A DNA stretch of 64,000 bases from Antilocapra americana (Eukaryota > Chordata > Mammalia > Artiodactyla > Antilocapridae): assembly GCA_007570785.1 (NCBI GenBank), contig ML660203.1:5958793-6022792 (forward strand). Direction: 5' to 3'. A program made the translations under genes and the position numbers. Every line of letters begins with the position of its first letter. The first letter of the stretch is position 1. Shown here piece after piece: positions 47,939 to 60,625 of this stretch. Under the pieces are notes generated by a model that searched no databases, was not told the origin of the DNA, and was given only the letters and a program-made list of their open reading frames with translations.

Positions 47939-50900
47939 AATCTTGAGGGTTATAGAGTACACTGTGAAAGTAATGCAGTTCACAGCACTTTGCAAGCCTC
48001 AGAGCACAAGGTATGTTTGTAAATAAAATCAGTATCATCTCCATTGTCACCATCGTCACCATTATAGTCATTAATATTATCATTATCATCACTATGCCTG
48101 GGCCCAAAGACCTTTGCTAGCATGAAACAAGTTTATTAATCATCTGGCAGAGGCTTGCAGGAGCCCTGGACTCTGAGGCTAACTGGATCCTCAGTGGGAA
48201 AAATTAGCTGATCAATCAGTGATGTCTGCCCACTGTAGGAGGGGACAGTGCTCTGTGCTGATCATTCTTCATTCACCTCTCTTGTGTTGGAAATGAATAT
48301 TCAAGGTTATGTGACACTTCTGGTATTACAAGCAAACGCAAGACCTCAAACTAGAGACCAGACAGGGGCCCAGAGGATACAGGGGCGAGTTCACTCAGTC
48401 GAGGCCAGAGCTTATGGGAGGCCTTTCAGCACCATAAGTTGGGAGCTCAGCCTAAACATGAAAGAGAATTATAGGCACAATCTTGGGCAGAAGAACTGGC
48501 AGACAATGGGAGGTATATAGGCTGAGGATCTGCAGTTGAACCCTCTCTGGTGTAGGTGGTACTCCATATACCAGGACACTGCTGATGGGTGGATGTCTCA
48601 TCCTCCATTTGGGAGTTTTGTGTTTTGGCCAAGGCTGATGGCTTAAGCATTCTGCCTCTAAGAAAGAGGACTGATGAGGACAGCTCTGATGAGGACACCC
48701 AAAGGAAAGGCTGCAGCTGAAGACTCCCCTTCTGCAGCCCTGTGGCCAAGATTCCCACTGCCCCCTCAGCCTCACCACCTCCAGGGTTTCCATGACCCAG
48801 GTCCTCAATGCAAGTTCTCAAACAGCATCTGGTTTGACTCAGGGGACTTGTCCCTGAGTCCCCCCAAAGCTGGGTCCTGAACTATCTTGAATCTTTACAA
48901 ATCAAGCATAGACAGATCTGAGCAAAAAGTCCACTCCTGGTCACGGCTCTGGCTGGAAAAGTGGTGGAGGTTTTCTAACTGACTTGCCTCATGAAAATTA
49001 TTTTTACAGTTTGGTGGTGCTCAGACTACACATCAGGCATAAGCTGAGCACTTCCTACTCACGACTTCATTGGACTCTCACAGCAACCCTGTGGAGCAAG
49101 TACTGATATTAATACCTCCATTTTACCAAGGAGAAAGCCAAGACTCAGAGGACTGAAGTGATTTGCCCAAGGTCACACAGCTAGTATGTAGCAAACCCGA
49201 GTTTCCACCCCAGCACTGTCAAATTCCACATTTCTAGGAGCTCAGGGACAGTGTCAACCTCGCTCATTCCCGTGCATGCACCTCGGTTCTCACCCCCCAG
49301 CGTCTGAACGTCCAGCTGCCTCTCTCTGTAGCGGGCACATGCTGAGATGGCACTTGGGGGCATCTGGGCTGCTTCTCATCCACTGATCTGGGAGAGCTCT
49401 GGACAAGGTCTGGGAACAGGGAATGGCAAATGAGGAGGGGGCAAGGGAGCAGACCAACAAACTGGTAAGATGAGAGCTGCAAGGTGAGATGAGGTCACAT
49501 TGTATTCTAAATATCAGGCATAAGGAAGCCATTGATCATGACCTGGAACAAGGTCATAGAGGGGGGTTCACCTTAGGTAGTTTAGGAGCAGTGTAATGTT
49601 GGGGAGAGGTTGCCACCCAAAGAAAGAGTGTTGTGATCAGAAGAACAGGAGGAGAGGGATGTTCTAGCTTAAGGGTGAAAAGTTCTAGGAAGAGGTAATG
49701 CCTGGGTTGAGCCATGCAGACCTAGATGGAGTTGTCCAGGTGAAGAGGGTAGGGGGAGGGCAACTAACAAGGTTCAGAGGTAGCAATAGGTGCATTTGGA
49801 AAATTGCAAGTATTTTGTTGGCTGGAGCAGGTTCAGTCCTAGAAAGGGACCAGGGCTTTCAGTACATGGGGGAGGGTCAAGCAGCTTAGGCTGGTAAAGA
49901 AGAGGAGGCCCTGGGATTTGGGAGCTGACCTGGCGCAGAGCCAGACACCTCCAATCAAAGGGCACTGATGAGCTGGGGCTTGGGGTCCTAGAGTCCACCT
50001 CAGGGTGAGGATGATAGCGGGGATCTGTGAAGAGGGGCAATGTGGTGACCTCACCACATGGGTTGGGGCAGGGCTGGGGGGCCAAGGACAGCAGTCTCTA
50101 GGGAAAGAGGGGACCTGGAGGGGTGTGGGCTGATGGGCTTGTGGGCAAGGATCCAGATCCAATAAAGTCCTGGACAGCAGATGTCAGAGTGAAGCAGAGC
50201 AGGCTGAGGACACAGCGAGGAGGCAGCTAACACGGCCCAAGGGAAGAGGGTTGGGAAGACTTCTTGGAGGAGGAGAAATCCTAGAGTTTTGCAAGATTAA
50301 AAGGAGACAGCTCTGCTTCAGTTCACCAACTTGTACCTGGGGGCACTTTCAGGGCAGGTCTGTGGCTCAGTGGGTAGGCATGAACAGTTCAGGCACTAGA
50401 TACAATCCCTTTTCATCGAGGTCAGAATTAGCCCCTTGGCCAAGGGAGAGGATCTGACTACAGCCACTGGGAGGTGAGGAAGGGGGATGGGTCACCAGCA
50501 GTTGTTCAGAATGGCTTTGAGGAAGAAGGGAGACCAGTGAGGAGGCGGGTACAAGAAAGCAGATGAGAGGCAGTGAAGTCAAACCTCAGGTGATGGCCCA
50601 AAGGAGGGGAAAGAGATGCTGTCCATGCTGGAGACTGGCGGGTCAATAAAACCAGGCCAGGTCTACTCGCAAGGACTTGTGACCTAGTGGGGGAGTCAGA
50701 CGTTTGGTCAAAAAATCAAGCAATAGCCAGAGGTGTGGAGTGCTATAAAGAGAGGTTCTGGAGTTGTAACAGCCATTGTGAAAGGATGAGACTCATTCCA
50801 GGAAGCAGGAGGTGAAGACAGTGCTTCCGGAAGAAGAGCTACCAGCACATCATGGATGTGGAGCACAAGGAATCGTGTTCATCCCTAAGGTTCAGCCATT

Positions 50901-50960
50901 GTATTACCTTTTCCAGAGACAAGCTCTTTCCCACACTCCCCCTGTCTTGCTTTACTCAGG
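47939..50960. other. Intergenic stretch, repeat-poor
   Basis: A reverse MIR at about 49,030-49,235 (GATTTGCCCAAGGTCACACA). A (CAT/ATT)-rich patch lies at about 48,035-48,095. Purine-rich unique sequence runs from 49.4 to 50.8 kb. No gene recognised. Confidence 0.5.
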
Positions 50961-50965
50961 ACATT

Positions 50966-51355
50966 GTTGTTGTTGTTCAGTCACCCAGTCATGCCCAATT
51001 CTTTGCAACCCCATGGACTGCAGCATGCCAGGCCTCCCTGTCCCTCACCATCTCCCTGAGTTTGCCCAAGTTCATGTTCACTGAATCTGTGATGCTGTCC
51101 AGCCATCTCATCTTCTGACGCCCTCTTCTCCTTCTGTCCTAGATCTTTCCCAGCATCAGGGACTTTTCCAATGAGTCATCTGTTCGCATCAGATGACCAA
51201 AATACTGGAGCTTCAGCTTCAACATCAGTCCTTCCAGTGAATATTCAGGGTTGATCTCCCTTAAAATTGACTGGTTTGATCTCCATGCTGTCCAAGGGAC
51301 TTTGAGGAATGTTCTCCAGCACCACAGTTCGAAGGCATCGATTCTTAGGCATTCT
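50966..51355 (-). mobile_element. BovB LINE 3' end
   Basis: On the plus strand GTTGTTCAGTCACCCAGTCA, then CCCAGCATCAGGGACTTTTC and CTTCAACATCAGTCCTTCCA, a typical BovB 3' region in reverse. The GTT run is its tail. Confidence 0.92.
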
Positions 51356-53499
51356 CAGGACATACTGATTAATATTAGGTGTCCACCTGCCCCAACACCC
51401 TGGGCCTTCCAAGGCTGTGACTCTGACCCACTTGCTTTTGTACCCAGCCCACCACCTCCCATCCTGTCACTGGCAGAGAGCTGATGCCACTAAGTGTTGT
51501 TGTCACAGTCTCATTACAGATTGGGGTGGGTGGACCCATTTGCCATCACTCCTGTCTTAGTTCAGATTCTTCCCAAAGCAAGAGCTTGGGTGCAAGCGGT
51601 TTATTTGTGAGATGATCCTAGGGAGCTCAGTGAGGGAGAAGGGAGGGAGAAAGCCAAGGAAGAGAGAGTGTGCTGACAAGTGAGCTGCCGTAGTGGACCA
51701 CTGGGGCTCCATCCCATTAGAGACACTCTGAGGAATTATGCAAAACATGACTCCGAATTGACTCACCAAAGGACAAAGCAGATTATTGACCCCCACCTCT
51801 CCTGGCCCCCCAGCATTTCCAAATTGCCCTGCAAGTGGGCTGGGGGCCAAGTCTCATGGCACCAGAGAGCCTTCAGGATGGGGACAAAAATCAACCAGGC
51901 ACTTGAGATGGGGAGTTGCCAGCAGGCTCTGGAACCATCTGTCAAGGCTGGGAATGAGCATGGAGGTGGCCAAGGGAGTGAGGGAAACAACATTCTGGTG
52001 ACATTGCCCACTCCAGGCTCCAAGCCATCACCAAGCCTCTCTGTAACCATCTTCTGAGATCAAACACAGCTTCAGAATCCTTGCCATGGTGCCCTGGTTA
52101 GCCATAGGCACATCAGGGTAACATCTGCAATGAAACATATTCAGTGTTCTAGTGAAGATGCGTGGACCCACAGATTAGACCCAGAGGCTCACTTTCCAGC
52201 ACTGGGAGAAAGGCTGGAATGGGGCTGTGTAGACTGAGAAGGGCTGGATGTGTGTCAGCGAATGTCACTGATGTGACTCCAGAACAAAGCCCCAAATCTC
52301 TTCTCACAGGAGATGAACTTTGGGCAGCTGGGTCTCATCCTAGAGGGGCTTTTTTTTTTCATTCAGTCCATTCCTGTAGGAAATTTCCAAAGCAGATGGC
52401 TGGGCTGCCCCAGGGAGACAGGCTGGCTTTACCAGAGAGCGGCGGCATCTGATAGTGTGGGCCGTGCTTCCGAACAGTCTGAGTAGAGGAATTCCATCCT
52501 GGAGCTGGAAGGAGGCCTCCACAACTGGAGCTGCTGGAGCTTTCAGCAGATCCTGCCCAGGCTCCCTGCTGCCTCCCCAGGCCAGGGGCTAAAAGGCCCT
52601 AGAAAGTGTCTCTGAGCGGAACTGCCAGGCCTGGGGGATCATACCCTGTGTTCTCAAGAACATTTTGGAGGTGGAGACTTCCAAGGACCCACCACATTGA
52701 TCAGGAATCTCAAACACTAGATCAGAACAGGTACAATGAGATAATTTCTACTTATTCCTCCAGTGTGAGCACGGACAGCTGTAGCCCCTCCTCCCAGCCC
52801 CCAACTCAGGGGAGGGTCTCAAACAGCCAATGGGTGGGGCAGCCTGGGTCTCCCCTCCCCAGTTGTTCTTTCAATGGGTCTGCTCCACCCAGCACCTCTT
52901 GACTCTTCACATTGAGGAGAGTTGGGGTCCTTCTTCCTACCCGTCATAGGCTGGGATCCCCAAGAAGCCAGCCCTGAGAAAAGGATGTGGGTGCTGGGAA
53001 TTTAAATAGTAGGTGTTTCTGGGAAGCCCAGTAGGAGAGCAAGCAAGAGAAGGAAGGGAAGCAAGCTAAGAAACAAACAGGAGTGGGGGTTATTGAGCAG
53101 ATATTGCTGAGGGCAGCTGGGGTTCAGTCCCACTGGGGATCCTGCAAGACAGTGCAGAACATGCCTGTGCAGCCCGAGGAATGAGAAAGCATGGCATTTA
53201 CTGCCTCCCCCCCCTCACTGCCAGGCAGCATCAGCTGAGGGCAGCTCAGTGCTGAGGATGGAATCCCAGGCCCTCAGGGGTGCCCCAGGCACTGGCTCAG
53301 GGAAAGAGCCCTTAGGACACAAACTGAGATGGAGAGTGCTCGTGAGATGTGGCAGGGTACCGTGATGCCTGCTACATCACTCTTATCCATCTTTCTACCC
53401 CTTTCTCCTTTTTCTTCTCTCTTCTTTTCTTCTTTCACCTTGAGATCCTTACTGTGCCTCAGGTTCTCAGCATCTTTCTTAGGGTTCTTGGAATCAAAT
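51356..53499. other. Intergenic unique sequence
   Basis: No young retroposon and no gene recognised over about 2.1 kb. Short open frames only. Confidence 0.5.
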
Positions 53500-53670
53500 G
53501 TTTCTTAAAGTGTGGTCCCCTCAATACCTGGGATTTTTGCTAAAAATACAGACATGAGGGCCCTGCCCCAGCCCTACTAAATCAGTATCTTTGGTTACAG
53601 GCCTAGGAACCTGAGTTTAAACAAATATCCCAAGTGGATCTGATGCACATGGACCCTGCTAGTCTAACCC
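53500..53670 (+). mobile_element. MER5A-like DNA transposon relic
   Basis: TTAAAGTGTGGTCCCCTCAA, then CCAGCCCTACTAAATCAGTA and GGATCTGATGCACATGGACC follow the MER5A consensus order. Confidence 0.75.
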
Positions 53671-54362
53671 CGTTACAGCAAGTGGGCAGCAGGGAAAGCC
53701 CTACCTTTGCCCTTACCTGACCTCTTGCCTCCTTGGGTTTGGTTGTTGCTGTCTTACCCATCCCTTCTCTTCAGGGTCCTTCTCTCTTGACCAGTTCTTG
53801 AGTCAGCTGCCTCTTGCGTCTTGCCTCTGCCCATGATGGGTCCTTCATAGGATTTAGGGCTTGGCCCTTCACCGAGAAGTCAAGAGGTGGTACTCACTCC
53901 ATCTACTGTCCAGTCACATCTGCCACATCTGTCCAGGTTCACCTTAGGGTCAAGGGGGAAAGAAATCAGATTTAGGGCCTTCTGTTCACACCAGCAGTCA
54001 CAACAAGGTGTCTTGCTAAAGCTCACTGAACCCTGCAGTGGCACTTAACTCCACTGCATATACCACAATCCTTAATTCTCGGAGAGTCACACAGTCCGAC
54101 CGATATCCATGTCCCTTTGTGCATGACCAGATGGCATAATTCAACCCTGTAAAAACTCAATTTTACAATGTATGTGTATTAAACACACACCCACGGAAGA
54201 GAAGTCTCACAGCAAAACACCAAATGACATAGCAACACAGCATCTTGTGATAACACATGGCACACAAATTGTCACGGCATGAAAAAAATAAAACAACCAC
54301 TTTCGAGTCTTATGGTGACATAGCCACACCCCACACAATACAGTTGCACAGCAAGTTGGTGT

Positions 54363-54365
<3 letters not shown>

Positions 54366-54414
<49 letters not shown>
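54366..54414 (+). repeat. (CA)n microsatellite
   Basis: About 24 uninterrupted CA units. Confidence 0.95.
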
Positions 54415-54415
<1 letters not shown>

Positions 54416-55844
54416 CTCGGTCCACAGCAGCTAACATGGACTCTTACCTACAAGCAAAACGAAACCCATATGGAACACAGCCCCAGGGCAGTACATAGTC
54501 ATGGTTTCAATTATAACAACACATCTTGTTGAAATAACACACTATCTTACAGCCTGGGAAACAGAGAGGCAGCAACACACAGCGTAGCTCAACTGACTCA
54601 GCCATCGTCAGAGCAGAACAGACACGGGGTGCAGAGGAGACGGATGGTGAGGGGAAAGGTTGCCTTTGTTTGAACAGATGTCTCCTAAAGGGGCAGAGGT
54701 GTTACTTAGCTGCTCTGATGAGCTAATGGATTCCAGTAACTGTGAACCTGGGGGAATTCGTTACTGGCCCCATGAGCAATAGCTGTTCTTACATACTCTT
54801 CCACCCTCACTGATTTCTCACTTCCTTGCTACAGCAGGCAGCCTCCAGCTGCAAAGCCAAAGCCCTGTTTGAACAAGAAGGGCAGAAGCCGAGCAAATAT
54901 TTGTGTCTTCGGGCCTCACTTGGCACTGGCTGGGATGAGGTTTCCTTCTGGCATCAAGAGGAAACCTTTGCCGGGCAGATTCTGTTGGACTTAGCCTGGG
55001 TAGGGGGCAGAGGCTCCAGGCCCTGTCCTGGACCTCTCATGTCAGGCTGGGATGGCCCCTCTCCCTCTCTCCCTGCACTGACTTCTTACCTGTTATCAGC
55101 CTTTAACACTTGTGCTCTAGACATACTGTGATTAAGTCCAGAGGACAGGGGTCGAGAAAGTGGGTGCGTAATGGGGGCTAGGGGTCCCTGAGTGACAAAA
55201 GAGAACTCCAGGCCCTGGTGAGGTGTGGAGGTCAGAGACAAGCTTCAGCTCCTGTTGTTTTGCCCTATAGGCTCTGAGAGGACCCCTCCCTAGTTGGAGG
55301 GGTTGCTTATTGTTCTCTTATCTCTCTGAACCAGTGACAGCCTGTCCTCCAAGGCTACTGATCACATGACATTGTTATCATCCTGTGCCTGTCACCAGCC
55401 AGGGCTGTGGGGCTGTTGATTTCTGGTGAACAGCACCTGAGCGCCAAAGGGAATCTGTTCTTGGCCTTATCTCCGGCCTGTGTATCCTGCTTGGGCTTCA
55501 CGTTCACTGTCCCAGTGGAGCCATCACCATACCAGTAGCACTCCCGGGGATACCCAGATAAGGCATTAGCTGTCTGTGCCCTGATCTCAGAAGTCAATGA
55601 CTGTGCGGAGTGGGCAACATCCAGATTGGCATCTCCAGGCCAGGTCAGTATCTCTGGGTATTTTTCTGAGGGGCACTGTGACAGTTCTAACCATGCCCAA
55701 GGCACAGAATTTACTTTGGGGAATGTCCCCAGCTTCAACACTCACTAGCTGTGTGGAATTCCGTATCTTTTCACATGCTGCTTCCTTCCCCAGCTGAACA
55801 AGGGAGAAAAATGAGTCAGCACCAAGGATAGCGCATTTTGAGGC

Positions 55845-55960
55845 TTTCCAAGGAGGGAAGGAAGGAAGGGAAGGAGGGATGGAGAAAAGGGGTAAAGAAA
55901 AGAGGGAGGGAGGAGGTAGAGGATGGTGAGAGAAGGGGAAAGAATGGTGAGGGAAGGAAA
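55845..55960 (+). repeat. GA-rich low-complexity tract
   Basis: Purine-only or nearly so over about 110 bp (GGAGGGAAGGAAGGAAGGGA and similar). Confidence 0.85.
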
Positions 55961-57321
55961 ATTCCTTTGCAGGTCAAATAATGCTGTGTTATTTAGGGGT
56001 CTGTACTTATCAACTTGCCCAGTGGTTGAAGAAAAGCCCGGCTATTTGGCCAAGGCAGAATGAGCGAGGCTAAGTTTTTCTGATCTTAGACAGGAAGGAT
56101 TTGGAGGCAATCAGATATTCCACATCCATACTGGCTGAAGAAGGAACTTGAGGGGAGTGAAAACAATAACAATAAAGTTAGTTGACTGTGTCATGCTCTA
56201 TGCTAAGTCTTCATGTGCTGCAACTCATGTAATCCACCCACCAAACTTGTCATGTAGGTGCTATCATATCCTTCATATAACAGATGAGGAAACGGCGTAT
56301 GAATGAAGCTTAATTACCAACCTGAAGTCACACTGTAGCATGTGGCATTGCCTGGGACTTGGGAAGAATGAAATCCCTGCTTATTTTCCTCTCCATTCCA
56401 TTCCTTCCTGACAACATTTTATCCTCTTTGAGTGTCCTGTATCCCCGAACTTTTAATGCAAAACTTGTCTCTCTTTAACTTATTGGCTCATATGTCCTCA
56501 TGTTTGCAGAAGGAGAGTCCTGGGTTCCATCTTTCAGCTTAAAAAGCTCTTTTAGATTTTCCTGGGCTGGAATCAGCAGGGCATTGTTTGGTTCCCTATG
56601 CTCTGCAGCAGGGAGATTGCTGATCAGGGAAGGCCCTAGGGTCTGACTTGCAGTCACTCTGTGGCTGATTTCCAAGGAGGGGTGATGTAAATAGACCTCT
56701 GATAGTGTCAAACAGAAGGCTGTTTCATGAAAGCTCCATGCGCCTTTGCTGATTCAATGTGAAAGGAATAGCTGGAAAGCAGGATATACCTAAGCTCAAA
56801 CTTTGGCTTGGCTGTCAATCCTCAGTGATCCTGAGCAAAACACCTCTATTCCCCATAATTCATGGAGGCCCCACAACTTCAAACAGGGCAGATACTTGGC
56901 ACACGTTACTGAATAGGCGTGAATTTCCTCCATCTCATTATACTTCACTGTCTTGTAACACAGCCCCATCTGAGTGTCTGAGGCCGTGCTCCACACTGAG
57001 GATGAAAGTGGGGATGGAGATGTGAGGGAGAGCACCTGCTAGAGGGAGCTTAACTCTGGGCAAGTTGGGGAAGAGCAGGTGGTAAAAGGTTTGGATACTC
57101 TGGATAAATGAGAGCTGTTACACACTCCAGCTCTTTCAGGAAGCTCAAAGATCCTTCACACACATTGGAATCTTCAGGGACATAATTCCTAGTGATCTGG
57201 TAGATCTGATTTAGGTAAGGTCTTAGATCTTGTCTAATATCTAGGTTACTAAGCCAGAGGATGTAGAGGGATATTGTGATGGGTGAATCAATTAATAGAT
57301 AATGTATACCCAAGAATTCAA

Positions 57322-57444
57322 TCTAGAGAAGGAAATGGCAACCCACTCCAATATTCTTGCCTGGAGAATCCCATAGACTGAGGAGCCTGGTGGCTGCAGT
57401 CCATGGGGTTGCAAAGAGTCAAACACAACTGAGCAACTAACACA
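57322..57444 (+). mobile_element. Bov-A SINE monomer with 11-bp target-site duplication
   Basis: GGCAACCCACTCCAATATTC, then GTCAAACACAACTGAGCAAC. Exact CAAGAATTCAA lies at 57311-57321 and 57445-57455. Confidence 0.9.
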
Positions 57445-57497
57445 CAAGAATTCAAGCTTCGCAGCAAAAACCCAGGTTTGTCAAGCCTCTTGCACCA

Positions 57498-57539
57498 GTA
57501 GTATGGAGTCTTAGCCACTGGCCCACCAGGGAAGTCCCT
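57498..57539 (-). mobile_element. CHR SINE head fragment
   Basis: Only the head remains: CCACTGGCCCACCAGGGAAG on the plus strand. Confidence 0.65.
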
Positions 57540-57774
57540 CATTTTTCTTAAGAAAAAAATACTTAATGAATAGAGTGTAATTAAAGTAGCCTTGAAGAAT
57601 TCTGATATTCTTTGAGAAAAATCTGTCTTTTCCTAATGAAGCAAGCCCTGGAAGCTTAGATATATATCTTCACAATCCAATATTTTCAGGACTTATACCA
57701 CTGAAAAGGAAAATTAAAATCAATTGGATAAACAAAATTGTGTGTATATTGCCAAAGACCACCCTATAATATAA

Positions 57775-57868
57775 AGTGTTTTTTAACTGAAGTACAGTTT
57801 ATGTATAATATTATATGTTACAGGTCTACAATATAGTGATTCACAATTTTTAAATGTTATACTGTATA
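57775..57868 (-). mobile_element. L1 3' UTR scrap
   Basis: TTAACTGAAGTACAGTTTAT, then ACAGGTCTACAATATAGTGA resembles the L1 fragment at 16.97 kb. It abuts the Bov-tA at 57.87 kb. Confidence 0.6.
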
Positions 57869-57869
57869 T

Positions 57870-58086
57870 ATGGGCTTCCCAGGTGACTCAGTGGTAAAGA
57901 ATCTGCCTGCCAATGCAGAATACTCAGGAGACTCATGTTCAACCCCTGGGTCAGGAAAACCCCCTTGAAGTAGGAAATGGTAACCCATATCAGTATTATT
58001 GCCTGGAAAATTCCATGGACAGAGGAGCCTGATGGACTATGGTCCATGGGGTTGCAAAGAGTTGGACTTGATTTACCATACATGCA
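57870..58086 (+). mobile_element. Bov-tA SINE
   Basis: GGGCTTCCCAGGTGACTCAG, then GGTCCATGGGGTTGCAAAGA. Confidence 0.9.
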
Positions 58087-59859
58087 CTCTACTTATAGTT
58101 AAGATTAAATGTTGGCTATATTTCATAAATACATCCTTGTAGTTGTATGGTATAATGTTTTATTCAAACTAAATGACAGCTTTCACACCAATGTGTCTTT
58201 AGAAACTAAAATTTAACTTTAATTTACTTGTACATTTTAAATGTTAATGTATAATTTACCTTAAATAAAATGCACAACTCATAAAAGAAAAAACCAGGTT
58301 CAGATTCTGGTTCAGTGACTCTCTAGTTATTTGACCCTGGGAAAATCACTTAGTATTTTCATCTGCCTGAGGACAGTTAAAATTGAGAGATCTGTTTAAC
58401 TCTTAAGTTGAGAAGTCAAGTAGACCACTGGATATAAAGGACTGGACTTTGAAGCAAGGATGGGGCTGGAAAAATTAACGTGGGAGCCGTTGTCTAAAGA
58501 TGATGTTAAAAGCTATGAGAATGAGTTCCCTGCAGGAAGTTGGGAGAGAGATGTGTTACTTTGAACAAGTTGCTCAACATTGCTGTATCTGTTTCCTCAT
58601 CCTCAAAATGGGGATGATAATAGTACCTCCCACATTGGATTGTCCTGAGGGTAGGATTGAGATAATTCCAATTCAGGTACCTAGGATCTGATTGATATAT
58701 GTTCAATATGGAGACTAATACTATTAATTTTCACCTAGCCCTTCAAAACAGGTATAATCAACCCCATTTTACAGAGAAAGAGATTGAAGCTCAGAGAGTC
58801 TAAGGTTTCATGGCAAGTATGCAATAAATCAATGTCTACATACAAATCCCATGCCACACAGCCTCTAGCCTCTGGAGGAACACCATATGAACTCATTAAA
58901 AAATTTCAAGGGATGAGTTTATGAGTCTTGCCAGAAAGGACAAGGCTGACCTTGCAAAGGGCAGTGGAAGCAGACTCTGGGCTTGGAAGAAGGTATAATT
59001 AGGAAGAGACTACCATAATATTTAGGATTAATTCCTATGACAAAATCCCAAACTATGTGCACACTCAGTTTCCCATGTCACACGTATGAATGTCTCCTTG
59101 GTGATCACTGTTCTCAGCGACCCCAGCTCCTCCCAGTTCCAGAGCCAATGAAGCAATGTCTCTGCAAGGAATGACTTAAAGCCTGTCCCATTTGCCTTCT
59201 CAGATGAGCCAGTGAGGCAAAAAATTCAGACAATAAAGAGAGTTAATGACAGGCCTCCCCAGCTGGCTGAGCTGGCCCCTGGAGAGAAGGAGTGAATGAG
59301 CTTCTGTCACAGCTGTGCTGGCTTCTCCATTTCTTCATCTTCTCGCTCCCATACAGCCCCCTTGCCTGCCTTGCTTGCTGCCTTGGACATTGATTGCAGC
59401 AACTCAAGCAGGGAAATGAGACTTTGCAGGCTCTGGGGCATCTCTAGGTCAGTGGCGGGAGGCAAGGGGTAGTGGGGGAGGCAATCTGGTTATCTTGGTA
59501 AGTGATTGCACAACTTCCCTAGCTCCCCAAAAAAGGAACTTCCTCAGAGCCCCATGGAGGTGACATACAAAGTGGATCCCTGGAACTCACAGTTAATAAT
59601 ACAACTAATAATAACTAACACTAAGGTGGGGAGGTGTTATTATGGCAGGCACTGTATCAAACTTATTATTAATACATACAGTATCTCATTTAGTTCTTAT
59701 AACAGCCTTCCAATGCTGGTACTATTAGTATTCCCATTTTGCAGACGAGAAGACTGAGCTCAGAGAAGTGATATTACTTTCCTAAGGTCATACAAGTTGG
59801 TAGATTTGGCTTGCTTTCTTAAGTCTTTATTGAATTTGTTACAATACTGTTTGTTTTAC
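58087..59859. other. Intergenic stretch with several MIR pieces
   Basis: MIR forward at about 58,525-58,690 (GTTTCCTCATCCTCAAAATG), reverse at about 58,715-58,860 and reverse at about 59,610-59,805 (CATTTTGCAGACGAGAAGAC). No gene. Confidence 0.6.
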
Positions 59860-59978
59860 ATTTTGGTTTTTTGGCTGGGGGAGGGCATGTGGGATCTTAG
59901 CTCTCTGATCAGGGATCAAATCTGTACCCCCTGCATTGGAAGGTGAAGTCTTAAGCACTGGACTGCCAGGGAAGTCCC
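59860..59978 (-). mobile_element. CHR-type SINE
   Basis: It reads TTTTTTGGCTGGGGGAGGGC to CTGCCAGGGAAGTCCC on the plus strand. Confidence 0.85.
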
Positions 59979-60129
59979 TCTTTTTAAGTATATATATTTT
60001 TATTGACATAGTTGAATCACAATGTTGTGTGTTAATTACTGCTGTGACTCACATGAGTCACTTTGCTATACAGCAGCAATTAACACACAACATTGTAATT
60101 TGTATATATTAACACACAACATTGTGTAT

Positions 60130-60261
60130 GCTGCTGCTGCTGCTAAGTCACTTCAGTTGTGTCCGACTCTGTGCAACCCCATAGCTGGCAGCCCACCAGG
60201 CTTGGCCATCCCTGGGATTCTCCAGGCAAGAACACGGGAGTGGGTTGCCATTTCCTTCTCC
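60130..60261 (-). mobile_element. Bov-A/Bov-tA SINE fragment inside the L1
   Basis: On the plus strand GCTGCTGCTGCTAAGTCACT, then GGGTTGCCATTTCCTTCTCC. Confidence 0.88.
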
Positions 60262-60266
60262 AACAA

Positions 60267-60320
60267 TATGTGTGTGTATATATATATATAAACATTGTGT
60301 ACACACACACACACACTTCT
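60267..60320 (+). repeat. Compound TG/TA/CA microsatellite
   Basis: TGTGTGTATATATATATATA, then a short unique spacer, then ACACACACACACACACAC. Confidence 0.85.
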
Positions 60321-60625
60321 TCTTTCATATTCTTTTCTATTATGGTTTATCACAGGATACTGAATATAGTTTCCTTTGCTATACAGTAGAACCTTGTTTA
60401 TCCATTCTGTATATACCAGTTTGCGTTTGCTAATCTCAAACTACCAATCCAATCTTCTACTCCTTGCCCCCTTGGCAATCACCAGTTTATTCTCTATGTC
60501 CCTGATACTATTAATATTTCTGTTCCATAGATAGGTTCACTTGTGCCATATTTTAGATTCCACATATAAGTGATATTATGTGGTATTTGTCTTCTCTTTT
60601 TGACTGACTTCATGAGTAAGTAGAT

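Larger units (their letters stand above)
53671..57310. other. Intergenic stretch with a CA microsatellite and a GA-rich tract
   Basis: Besides the (CA)n and GA tract listed, a reverse MIR lies at about 56,200-56,345. No gene recognised. Confidence 0.5.
59985..60625 (-). mobile_element. L1 3' UTR fragment, split by a Bov-tA
   Basis: TTTGCTATACAGTAGAACCT, then GATTCCACATATAAGTGATA is L1 3' UTR in reverse. An insertion lies at 60130-60261 and an AT/CA microsatellite at about 60,267-60,320. Confidence 0.75.

Noticed and set aside
48427..48447. RE1-like TTTCAGCACCATAAG
   Set aside because: Only the left half-site matches. The right half is absent at canonical or extended spacing.
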